From NCBI GenBank assembly GCA_934085875.1, contig CAKOHQ010000030.1, forward strand, positions 1-14,398: 14,398 bases of DNA, written 5' to 3'. Positions within the stretch are counted from its first letter, which is position 1. Each line of letters begins with the position of its first letter. The DNA is from an uncultured Bacilli bacterium (GTDB lineage: Bacteria > Bacillota_I > Bacilli_A > RF39 > UBA660). The translations under genes were made by a program, and so were the position numbers. The notes beneath the pieces are model-generated. The model was not told the DNA's origin. It saw nothing but the letters and a program-made list of their open reading frames with translations, and searched no databases. Positions 6,122 through 13,267 of this stretch are shown in pieces.

Positions 6122-8263
6122 TTAATTTTTTAATAAAGTTAGTGAAACTTTATGTTTTTCTTTGTTGATTTCATCAATATAGCATGTAATTATATCACCA
6201 ACAGAAACAATATCATTTGGATTTGAAACGAAACTTTTACTCATTTTTGATATGTGTAATAGTCCATCATCGTGTAATCCAATGTCTACAAATGCTCCAA
6301 ATGATGCAACATTTCTAACTGTTCCTTTTAATTCCATTCCTGGTTTTAAATCATCTATTGTAAGAATGTCACTTTTTAATATTGGTGGGTCAATTTCACT
6401 ACGTGGGTCTAGTCCAGGATTTAATAATTCTTTTATTATATCATTTATTGTATATAAATCTGTATTTAGAACTTTTACTAATTCTTCTGTTTTTGTATTT
6501 TTTAAAGTGTTTTTAAAACTTTCTTCATTTATGTTTTTTATATCTAGTTTTAAATATTCTAATAATTTATTTGTTATTTCATAACTTTCTGGATGTATTC
6601 CTGTGTTATCTAACGCATCAGTTCCGTTGTTTATTCTTAAAAATCCTATTGATTGTTCATATACTAAGTCATTTAAACCTATATTTTTTATTTCTTCTCT
6701 ACTCTTTATTATATGTTTTTCTTTATATTTTATTATTTTATTTATTATTGTAGTTGTTAAACCAGAAACATATTTTAAAATACTTGGAGAAGCAGTATTT
6801 ATGTTTACTCCTACTTCATTTACTATTTTCGATACTGTAAAGTCTAAGTTTTCTGATAATTCTTTTTGATTTACATCATGTTGATATTCTCCAATCCCAA
6901 TACTTTTTGGGTCTATTTTAACAAGTTCACTTAGTGGGTCTTGAACTCTTCTACCTATACTTACTGCACTTCTTTCTTGAACTTCAAAATCTGGAAATTC
7001 TTTTTGAGCTAGTTTACTTGCACTATACACTGAAGCTCCTGCCTCACTGACAATTGTATAATAAACACCTGTCAACTCTTTACAAATACTTGCCACTAGT
7101 TCTTCACTTTCTCTTGATGCTGTTCCATTACCTATTGCAATTAGATTAAGCTTATATTTTGAAATTAATTCTAATAATTTCTTTCTTGCTCCGACTTTAT
7201 CATTCTTTGGTTCATGTGGATAAATAACATCTATGTGTAATACATTTCCTTGTTCATCTAGGCATGCAAGTTTACAACCTGTTCTAAATGCTGGGTCGAA
7301 TCCTAATACTCTATATCCTTTTAATGGCCTTGTCATAAGTAAGTTTTCTAAATTAATTTTAAATATGTCAATTGCTTTTTCATCTGCATATTCTGTCATT
7401 TCTGAACGTATTTCTCTTTCTACACTTGGTAATATTAAACGTTTTAAAGAATCTTTTATTGCATCTTTTACAATATTTACAACAAATGATTTATCATTTT
7501 TAATTATTTTTGATTCTAAATATTTAATTATTTCATCTTTATCATAATCTAATGAAACAGATAATATTCCTTCTTTTTCTCCTCTGTTGATAGCAAGTGT
7601 TCTATAACTTTTCATATATTTTATTCTATCTTTAAAATCATAATATATTTCATAAGTTTTTAATTCATCTACTGCATTCTTTTTTATTTTACTAATTATA
7701 TTTCCATTATTGAATATTTTACTTCTAATATATTTTCTATAATATGCATTATCACTTATCCACTCTGCAATTATGTAACTTGCATTTTCTACTGCTACAC
7801 TTGTTTCCATATTAAATGGTTTGCATAAAGTATCAATGTCTCCATTAGTTGGAAATGACATTATTTTTTTAGCAAGTGGTTCTAATCCCATTTTTATAGC
7901 TTCTGTAGCTTTAGTTTTTTTCTTTTCTTTAAATGGTCTATATAAATCTTCTACTTCAGTTAATTTTTCACATTTTAAAATATTTTGTTTTAATTCTTCT
8001 GTAAGTAATCCTTTTTCATCTATTAATCTAATTACTGTTTCTTTTCTTTCTAATAAATTATTATAGTATGTATATTCTTTTTCTATTTCATTTATTTGAT
8101 TTTCATCTAATGCTCCTGTTGCTTCTTTTCTATATCTTGCAATAAATGGTATTGTTGCACCTTCACTTAATAATTTTAAAACTGTTTCTATTTGTTTTTT
8201 TGTTATGTTTAATTTATTTTCTAATTCATTTATTACTAATTCATTTATTACTAATTCATTCAT
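6122..8263 (-). CDS. tex: Tex family transcription accessory / S1 RNA-binding protein
   Basis: 713 aa, the normal length for Tex. The N-terminal helical domain carries the family signature G-A-T-I-P-F-I-A-R-Y-R-K-E (35-47). A YqgF/RNase H-like domain begins near 316 (V-L-G-F-D-P-A-F-R-T-G). A helix-hairpin-helix pair lies at about 480-560, and an S1 domain at about 641-711 (G-T-V-R-N-V-A-S-F-G-A-F-V-D-I-G and L-L-H-I-S). Tex binds nucleic acid and affects transcription and RNA metabolism. The start at 8263 follows GAAGGATGG. Its first codons are a 15-nt tandem repeat giving N-E-L-V-I twice, then N-E-L-E. It is divergent from ytqA. Confidence 0.96.
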   Translation of the reverse strand: MNELVINELVINELENKLNITKKQIETVLKLLSEGATIPFIARYRKEATGALDENQINEIEKEYTYYNNLLERKETVIRLIDEKGLLTEELKQNILKCEKLTEVEDLYRPFKEKKKTKATEAIKMGLEPLAKKIMSFPTNGDIDTLCKPFNMETSVAVENASYIIAEWISDNAYYRKYIRSKIFNNGNIISKIKKNAVDELKTYEIYYDFKDRIKYMKSYRTLAINRGEKEGILSVSLDYDKDEIIKYLESKIIKNDKSFVVNIVKDAIKDSLKRLILPSVEREIRSEMTEYADEKAIDIFKINLENLLMTRPLKGYRVLGFDPAFRTGCKLACLDEQGNVLHIDVIYPHEPKNDKVGARKKLLELISKYKLNLIAIGNGTASRESEELVASICKELTGVYYTIVSEAGASVYSASKLAQKEFPDFEVQERSAVSIGRRVQDPLSELVKIDPKSIGIGEYQHDVNQKELSENLDFTVSKIVNEVGVNINTASPSILKYVSGLTTTIINKIIKYKEKHIIKSREEIKNIGLNDLVYEQSIGFLRINNGTDALDNTGIHPESYEITNKLLEYLKLDIKNINEESFKNTLKNTKTEELVKVLNTDLYTINDIIKELLNPGLDPRSEIDPPILKSDILTIDDLKPGMELKGTVRNVASFGAFVDIGLHDDGLLHISKMSKSFVSNPNDIVSVGDIITCYIDEINKEKHKVSLTLLKN
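8221..8260. repeat. 15-bp tandem repeat inside the tex start
   Basis: Two exact copies of a 15-bp unit (8221-8235 and 8236-8250) and a 10-bp third part. They encode the repeated N-E-L-V-I at the Tex N-terminus. Copy number can change without breaking the frame, so it probably arose by slippage. Confidence 0.85.
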
Positions 8264-8317
8264 TTTATTCCCATCCTTCTAGATATATATTATATTATTT
8301 TTTTTTAAATTTTTCTA

Positions 8318-8448
8318 TAAAAAAAGACAAGTTAATGTCTATTAGTTGAGATAGATAAATCATATTTATCTTTTATTCTTACATTACTCCATCTATTTGT
8401 TTATAAACTCTTTTTAACCTATAATTATTATATAATAAAAAGTGTTTA
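8318..8448 (-). promoter_or_regulatory. Run of three hairpins upstream of tex (possible structured leader)
   Basis: On the minus strand, in order: a 13-bp stem with one mismatch (8436-8448 with 8404-8416); an 8-bp perfect stem (8364-8371 with 8353-8360) whose 3-nt loop is ATG; and a 5-bp AGACA/TGTCT stem (8336-8340 with 8325-8329) followed by six T. The last resembles a weak terminator 55 nt before the tex start. The ATG in the second loop opens a 22-codon frame. This could be an attenuated leader or a small RNA, or chance in AT-rich DNA. Confidence 0.3.
8397..8425 (+). promoter_or_regulatory. Possible promoter of ytqA
   Basis: TTGTTT (8397-8402), a 17-nt spacer, then TATAAT (8420-8425). A second TATAAT at 8455-8460 has no matching -35. 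In such AT-rich DNA these matches are weak evidence. Confidence 0.35.
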
Positions 8449-8520
8449 AAACTATATAATTTGTCATTAGAAACTGGTGTTTAATTATTATTAATGTTAT
8501 TATAGTTGTTGGTGGTATGT

Positions 8521-9447
8521 ATGTTTTTAAATACATTAGATAATAAGAGATATTATACTTTAAATTGTTTTTATAAAAATAAGTTTAATTCTAAAGTATG
8601 TAAAATAAGTTTGAATGCAAATTTTAGTTGTCCTAATAAAGATGGTAAAGTTGGTACTGGAGGTTGTATTTTTTGTAGTAAACTTGGTAGTGGTGACTTT
8701 GCTGGTGATGTTAAATTAGATTTAGTTAGTCAATTTAATGAAGTTAAAAAAGTTATGCAAAATAAGTGGCCTGATGCTAAATTTATTGGATATTTTCAAG
8801 CAAATACTAATACTTATGCTAATGTTGATGTTTTAAAGAAGTATTATGAAACTATATTAGAGTTAGATAATGTTATTGGTCTTAATATTGCTACTAGACC
8901 TGATGCTATAAGTGATGATGTTTTAGATTACTTAACTCTATTGAATAAGAAAACATATTTAACTATTGAACTTGGTTTACAATCAATTCATGATAAGACA
9001 TTAAAGTATATAAATAGAGGACATGACTTAAAATGTTTTTATGAGTGCTTTAAAAGATTAAAGGATAGAAATATAAATGTTGTTGTTCATATTATAAATG
9101 GTTTACCTTATGAAACTAAAGAAATGATGATAGAAACTGTTAAATATTTAAATAATATAGGTATTGATGGAATAAAAATTCATATGCTTCATATATTAAA
9201 AGATACTAAATTGGAAGAATTATATAATAAAGAAAAATTTCATGTATTAACTAAAGAAGAATATATAGATATTGTTATAAATCAATTGGAATATTTGAAT
9301 CCTAATATTGTTATACATAGAATAACTGGAGATCCTAGTGTAGACGACTTAATTGAACCTAAATGGTTAATAAAGAAATTTTGTGTTTTGAATGATATTG
9401 ATAAAGAGATGGTAAGAAGAGATACTTATCAAGGAAAAAAGCTATAA
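8521..9447 (+). CDS. ytqA: Radical SAM protein, YtqA/TIGR01212 family
   Basis: 308 aa from the ATG at 8521. The start K-R-Y-Y-T-L-N, then F-x-x-K-V-C-K-I-S-L-N-A, matches the YtqA N-terminus. The cluster residues lie in S-C-P-N-K-D-G and G-G-C-I-F-C (C37, C49, C52), followed by G-S-G-D-F-A-G. Later motifs N-I-A-T-R-P-D and E-L-G-L-Q-S-I-H are also typical of this family. The fold is Elp3-like radical SAM; the substrate in bacteria is not settled as far as I know. A TTG at 8506 is in frame, but the ATG has GGTGG 5 nt upstream and gives the usual family start. The stop codon lies inside the left arm of the terminator hairpin. Confidence 0.93.
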   Translation: MFLNTLDNKRYYTLNCFYKNKFNSKVCKISLNANFSCPNKDGKVGTGGCIFCSKLGSGDFAGDVKLDLVSQFNEVKKVMQNKWPDAKFIGYFQANTNTYANVDVLKKYYETILELDNVIGLNIATRPDAISDDVLDYLTLLNKKTYLTIELGLQSIHDKTLKYINRGHDLKCFYECFKRLKDRNINVVVHIINGLPYETKEMMIETVKYLNNIGIDGIKIHMLHILKDTKLEELYNKEKFHVLTKEEYIDIVINQLEYLNPNIVIHRITGDPSVDDLIEPKWLIKKFCVLNDIDKEMVRRDTYQGKKL

Positions 9448-9464
9448 TTTTTACGTTATAGCTT
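9439..9464. terminator. Bidirectional terminator between ytqA and the mTERF-like gene
   Basis: A perfect 9-bp inverted repeat AAGCTATAA / TTATAGCTT with an 8-nt loop. It is followed by CTTTTATTTT on the plus strand and TTTTTTCC on the minus strand. It overlaps the ytqA stop codon and lies just past the mTERF-like stop at 9468, so it serves both convergent genes. Confidence 0.85.
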
Positions 9465-9467
9465 CTT

Positions 9468-10694
9468 TTATTTTCTATATTTATTATCGAATTGTTTGTT
9501 TTTCATATATAATACTTTTGGTGTAAATTCATTTCTTTCTGTTAAAAATATATATCTTTCTTCTAATGTTTCTTTACTCGGTATTAATATGTTTGAATTT
9601 TCTATTATTAGACTTTTTAGTCCTATTGAATTTAAGAATTCTACTTTTGTTTTTATATTTTCTATGTTATATCCAAATAATTGTGGAGTTTTCTTCAATA
9701 TATTAATTGTTTCTTGTTTATTAAATCCTAAATCCATAATATCTATTATTTTATTGTATATATTATCTGTACTATAGCCAAATATACTTGGTAGAATTAA
9801 TGTCATATCTTTTATATCTTTAATTTCAAAACCTAATTTTATAAATGTATTTATTTTTTCATCTAGATTATTTGAATTCAAACCCATAATCTGTGGAAAT
9901 CTCGTCAAAAGTTTAAAGAATTCATCTTTTGTATAATCTTTTTTTATAAAGTATGATTTTTTTGTATCAAATGAATTTATATTTAAGTGTAATATGTTTG
10001 GATTACTTTTAATTATTTTTAATACTGTGTTAATATCTAAGTGTTTATTAAAATATTTTATAATTTTTAAAATAGATTCTTTATCCTTCAAAACAATAAT
10101 AGCACTTCTTTGTATCATATATAATATATCATCATTTGAATAGCCAATTTCGTTTAGAAATTTTACTTTATTATCTAAGGTTTGAATTTTATAACCTAAT
10201 AGTTCTGGTGAGTTAGTAATTATTTTAAGTACATTCATTTTTGAAATATTATAATTACTTAAAAATTTAATTGTTGCATTTATTTTATGTTTAGTAATAC
10301 CATATATTTTGGGATAATTTTTTATTATTCTACTAATTTGATTTTTTGTGAATCCAATTTCAAGAAGTTCATTTATTTTATTATCGTACATTTTGTTATT
10401 ATAAGATATTATAGATGGATTATTAATAAACGCTTTTTTTATTTCTTCACTCGTGTATCCCATTTTTTCAAAATATAATAATTTTGATACTATATTTTCT
10501 AAATTATAGGAATATAAATTTGGAAAATAAGAAGTCATTTTTATTATTTTATCTTTTGGTATGTTCATATCTTCTAGGAATTTATTTATTTCTTTAACTT
10601 TTTTTACGTTTATTTTTTTTAAATTTTTGTTATTTAACATTTTCTCTATTTCTGTCTTTTTATATCCATAGTCTTCTAAGTAATGTTCTACCAT
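9468..10694 (-). CDS. mTERF-like helical repeat protein (about ten 35-residue repeats)
   Basis: 408 aa, almost entirely repeats. The key proline of the mTERF motif recurs every 35 residues: P58, P93, P128, P163, (A198), P232, P267, P302, P337, P372. Around it is a shared pattern: P-x-[IL]-[FLIM]-G-Y, then N-I-x-x-K-[IV]-x-F-L, then G-[FY]-x-x-x-x-I. This is the hallmark of mTERF (PF02536) three-helix repeats, which form a nucleic-acid-binding half-doughnut in organelles. The protein is very Lys-rich, consistent with binding DNA or RNA. No signal peptide or membrane segment is visible. It follows a AAA+ ATPase by 9 nt, and its ribosome binding site (AGAGGT) overlaps that gene's stop codon, so the two are coupled. 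Role in the cell unknown. Confidence 0.8.
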   Translation of the reverse strand: MVEHYLEDYGYKKTEIEKMLNNKNLKKINVKKVKEINKFLEDMNIPKDKIIKMTSYFPNLYSYNLENIVSKLLYFEKMGYTSEEIKKAFINNPSIISYNNKMYDNKINELLEIGFTKNQISRIIKNYPKIYGITKHKINATIKFLSNYNISKMNVLKIITNSPELLGYKIQTLDNKVKFLNEIGYSNDDILYMIQRSAIIVLKDKESILKIIKYFNKHLDINTVLKIIKSNPNILHLNINSFDTKKSYFIKKDYTKDEFFKLLTRFPQIMGLNSNNLDEKINTFIKLGFEIKDIKDMTLILPSIFGYSTDNIYNKIIDIMDLGFNKQETINILKKTPQLFGYNIENIKTKVEFLNSIGLKSLIIENSNILIPSKETLEERYIFLTERNEFTPKVLYMKNKQFDNKYRK

Positions 10695-10703
10695 AGCTTA
10701 CCT

Positions 10704-11732
10704 CTAATTTGTATCTGTTAAATCAACGTTTTCTGCATCAAGCATATCTTTGAAATCTGTTTTAAATTTTTCTATATCTTTCTTTAATGCATCTGGATAT
10801 ATATTATTTGCATTTACTATTGCTTTATAAATATGTTTCATTTTTACTTCTTTGCTATTTTCAAATACTGCATAACTGAAAGCGCTTGATATTATTGTTA
10901 AACATATATCTGGATATCTGTTTGATATTTCATATATTCTTTTATATTCACTAGTCATATTTACTATGAATTTAAATATTCTTTCTTTTTGGAAATCAGT
11001 GTAGTTTAATTTTACTCCTAGAAGTTTTTCGAATTTTGGATATGTTCCCATAAGTATTTTAACAACGGTTTCAGCATCTGCTTCTTCAATATCTATTTTT
11101 ATGAATCTTCTTACGAATGCTCTATCTCTTAAAATATATGCTTCATATTCTTCTGTTGTTGTTGCACCTATCATTTTTATTGTACCTCTATCTAGTGCAG
11201 GTTTTAACATATTTGCAAAATCTATATTATTATTTGATGTTGCTTTATTAACAAGTAAATGTACTTCATCAATAAAAAGAATTGTGTTTGTACTTTTCTT
11301 TAATTCTTGAATAAGTAATTCTAGTCTATTTTCTGATTGTGTTCCACTTATACTATTTCCTAATAATGAAGTTATATTTATTTTAATTATTCTCCAATTT
11401 TTAAGTGCGTCTGGTACATCACCTTTTTGTATTCTATATCCTAATCCTTCTACTAATGCTGTTTTACCTATTCCAGGTTTACCTACTAATAAAGCGCCTT
11501 TATCTGGTGTTATTAAAGTTAAAATTATTTTATTAATTTCATCTTCTCTTCCAATTGCAGGATTTGTTATATATGTTTTAGCAGTTAAATCTTCTCCATA
11601 ATTTTTTATTATACTAAAATTATTTTCGTTATTAGTTTCATTACTATTTTCATTTTTATCAACTACTAATTCTTCTAATAACTCATTATTGTTATCATTT
11701 ATATTTAAAACTTCTATATCTTCATTATTCAT
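10704..11732 (-). CDS. Stand-alone AAA+ ATPase resembling ClpC/ClpB domain D1
   Basis: 342 aa. An Asn-rich acidic tail (1-42) is followed by Y-G-E-D-L-T-A-K and [10 protein letters not shown] (about 45-66), which is the ClpC D1 entry. Walker A is G-K-P-G-I-G-K-T (84-91), Walker B I-L-F-I-D-E-V-H (151-158), sensor 1 G-A-T-T-T-E-E-Y (189-196), and the arginine finger region is R-A-F-V-R-R-F (204-210). All ATPase residues are present. There is no Clp N-domain, no D2 and no ClpP-docking loop. The pore loop that reads K-Y-R-G in Clp proteins is S-I-S-G here, so the substrate-gripping aromatic is missing. It is the first gene of a two-gene operon with the mTERF-like protein, which suggests a joint remodelling role rather than classical unfolding. 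Confidence 0.85.
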   Translation of the reverse strand: MNNEDIEVLNINDNNNELLEELVVDKNENSNETNNENNFSIIKNYGEDLTAKTYITNPAIGREDEINKIILTLITPDKGALLVGKPGIGKTALVEGLGYRIQKGDVPDALKNWRIIKINITSLLGNSISGTQSENRLELLIQELKKSTNTILFIDEVHLLVNKATSNNNIDFANMLKPALDRGTIKMIGATTTEEYEAYILRDRAFVRRFIKIDIEEADAETVVKILMGTYPKFEKLLGVKLNYTDFQKERIFKFIVNMTSEYKRIYEISNRYPDICLTIISSAFSYAVFENSKEVKMKHIYKAIVNANNIYPDALKKDIEKFKTDFKDMLDAENVDLTDTN

Positions 11733-11755
11733 AAATAAGTCACTTCCTGTATATG

Positions 11756-11764
11756 ATTATAACA
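11756..11764 (-). promoter_or_regulatory. Extended -10 promoter of the AAA+/mTERF-like operon
   Basis: Minus strand TG-T-TATAAT, about 24 nt before the ATG at 11732, with AGGAAG as ribosome binding site between. The -35 region 17 nt upstream is poor (TTATTA). It lies in the 69-bp gap shared with the divergent membrane protein gene. Confidence 0.65.
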
Positions 11765-11801
11765 TAAAAGGTATATTTTAATAAATAGAAAGTGTGAAAA
11801 A

Positions 11802-12281
11802 ATGATTATAGAAATTATTGGATTAGTATTCTCAATGATAGTTGGAACTCTTGGACATTTTTTGTATGAATGGTCTTATAATAATAAATTTATTGGATTT
11901 TGGTTTTCTAAGGGAGAGAGCACTTGGGAACATATGAAACTTGGTATTACTCCAATTATTTTGTGGACAACGCTTGAGTTTTTCACATTTGATTTTACTA
12001 ATTTGTTTTTTGCAAAATTTTTAAGTATTATAACTTTTTCTGTATGCTTAATTATTTTGTATTATGGATATAAATTAATTATTAAAAAAAATATATTATT
12101 TTTAGATATTTTAATATTTTATATAAGTTTATGGGTATCAAGTCTTGTTAGTGTAGACATTATGGTTAAAAATATTGGAACTTTTTTAAACTTAGTTGGA
12201 TTTGTAGGAATTATATTTGTTATTTATTTATATTTCAAATTTGATAAAAATACTCCTAATTGGTTTATATTTAGAGATTAG
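11802..12281 (+). CDS. Small integral membrane protein, DUF6512-like
   Basis: 159 aa with four to five hydrophobic helices (about 1-20, 47-63, 68-92, 99-119, 127-146). Conserved-looking polar motifs are G-H-F-L-Y-E-W (18-24) and G-E-S-T-W-E-H-M-K (38-46), the pattern I associate with DUF6512 membrane proteins of Bacillota. Function unknown. The ribosome binding site is weak (AAAGTG). It is divergent from the AAA+ gene and convergent with the YitT gene, whose stop codon overlaps its own in the bases TTAG at 12278-12281. Confidence 0.75.
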   Translation: MIIEIIGLVFSMIVGTLGHFLYEWSYNNKFIGFWFSKGESTWEHMKLGITPIILWTTLEFFTFDFTNLFFAKFLSIITFSVCLIILYYGYKLIIKKNILFLDILIFYISLWVSSLVSVDIMVKNIGTFLNLVGFVGIIFVIYLYFKFDKNTPNWFIFRD

Positions 12282-13177
12282 TTTATTAATCTTTTTTTAG
12301 TCCCACCTAATACTTCATAACAATCGTGTGTTATAAAAAATGCTTTTGGGTCTATATCTAATATTAAATTTTTAAATCTATAATATTCTCTACTAGTGAC
12401 GACACACATAATTGTTTTTCTTTTCTTTTTGTCTGTTCCACCGCTAGAATTTAATAAGCTATATCCTATATTAAACTCACTTTTTAAAAACTCTTCTATA
12501 TATTCTGTGTGTTTTGTTTTTATTATACATAATTTAGAATCACTATTACCTAATATTATGAAATCAATTATTGAATTACTTATTATAAGTGTAAATATTG
12601 CATATATAGTTTTAGGAATACCAAATACAAATGATGCAGTAAATATTATGATTGTATTTATATAATTACCTGCTTGTCCTACAGATGTTTTAGCGTATTT
12701 ACATATTATTTGATTAATTATATCTCCGCCACCAGTTGAATATCCTACTTTATATATTATTCCTATAGGGATACTATATGTGATACAAGCAACTAAGCAT
12801 GTAAATAAATAACTATTAAATTGTATGTTTATTTTATCTGTAATTGGTTCTAGTATAGATACAGTTAATGGAAATACTATTGCGCAAACTAAATTTTTCT
12901 TAGTTTCTTTTATTCCTAGTAAAAAATAACTTAATATAATTAAAATTGCTGTTACAATCAATAAAAATGTTCCAGTATTCATTCCAGTTAATTTTTTTAC
13001 TACTATTGCTAAACCGCTCATTCCTGTCATTACTATAGTATTTTTAACAAATAAGATGTTATAAGAAAATGCTACAAGTATTATACAAATTATATATACT
13101 ATTATTCTAAATAATTTATTTTTTTTGTTTACTGTTTCTAATATATTTCTTTTGTTAAATAGGTTTAATATATTCAT
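12278..13177 (-). CDS. YitT family membrane protein (DUF161 + DUF2179)
   Basis: 299 aa. About six hydrophobic helices fill residues 22-209, with the family motif G-Y-S-T-G-G-G-D (145-152). T-G-M-S-G-L-A (51-57) is the corresponding first-half element. A soluble C-terminal DUF2179 domain (about 215-295) follows, containing T-I-M-C-V-V-T-S-R-E-Y and D-P-K-A-F-F-I-T. This is the standard layout and length for YitT proteins, which are predicted transporters or channels with a cytoplasmic regulatory domain; the substrate is not established. AGGGTGA lies 7 nt before the ATG. It is convergent with the DUF6512-like gene. Confidence 0.92.
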   Translation of the reverse strand: MNILNLFNKRNILETVNKKNKLFRIIVYIICIILVAFSYNILFVKNTIVMTGMSGLAIVVKKLTGMNTGTFLLIVTAILIILSYFLLGIKETKKNLVCAIVFPLTVSILEPITDKINIQFNSYLFTCLVACITYSIPIGIIYKVGYSTGGGDIINQIICKYAKTSVGQAGNYINTIIIFTASFVFGIPKTIYAIFTLIISNSIIDFIILGNSDSKLCIIKTKHTEYIEEFLKSEFNIGYSLLNSSGGTDKKKRKTIMCVVTSREYYRFKNLILDIDPKAFFITHDCYEVLGGTKKRLIN

Positions 13178-13231
13178 TTTACATTCACCCTATTATAAGT
13201 TTATAGTATAAGATATATTTTTGCAATAAAA

Positions 13232-13267
13232 AAAGAATAATTTATAAATATTTATTTATTATTCTTT
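13232..13267 (-). terminator. Terminator of the hybrid kinase gene
   Basis: A 10-bp perfect inverted repeat (13232-13241 and 13258-13267) with a 16-nt AT loop. On the minus strand it is followed by a T run (TTTTTATT). The stem overlaps the last codons and stop of the kinase gene. Confidence 0.6.

Noticed and set aside
6252..8349. Several plus-strand open frames opposite tex
   Set aside because: All are Ser/Phe/Leu-rich shadows of a full-length, well-conserved tex gene.
10200..10500. Short repeats in the mTERF-like gene as a CRISPR or DNA repeat array
   Set aside because: Periodicity exists at the protein level (35 residues) but the DNA units are too divergent for a DNA repeat array.
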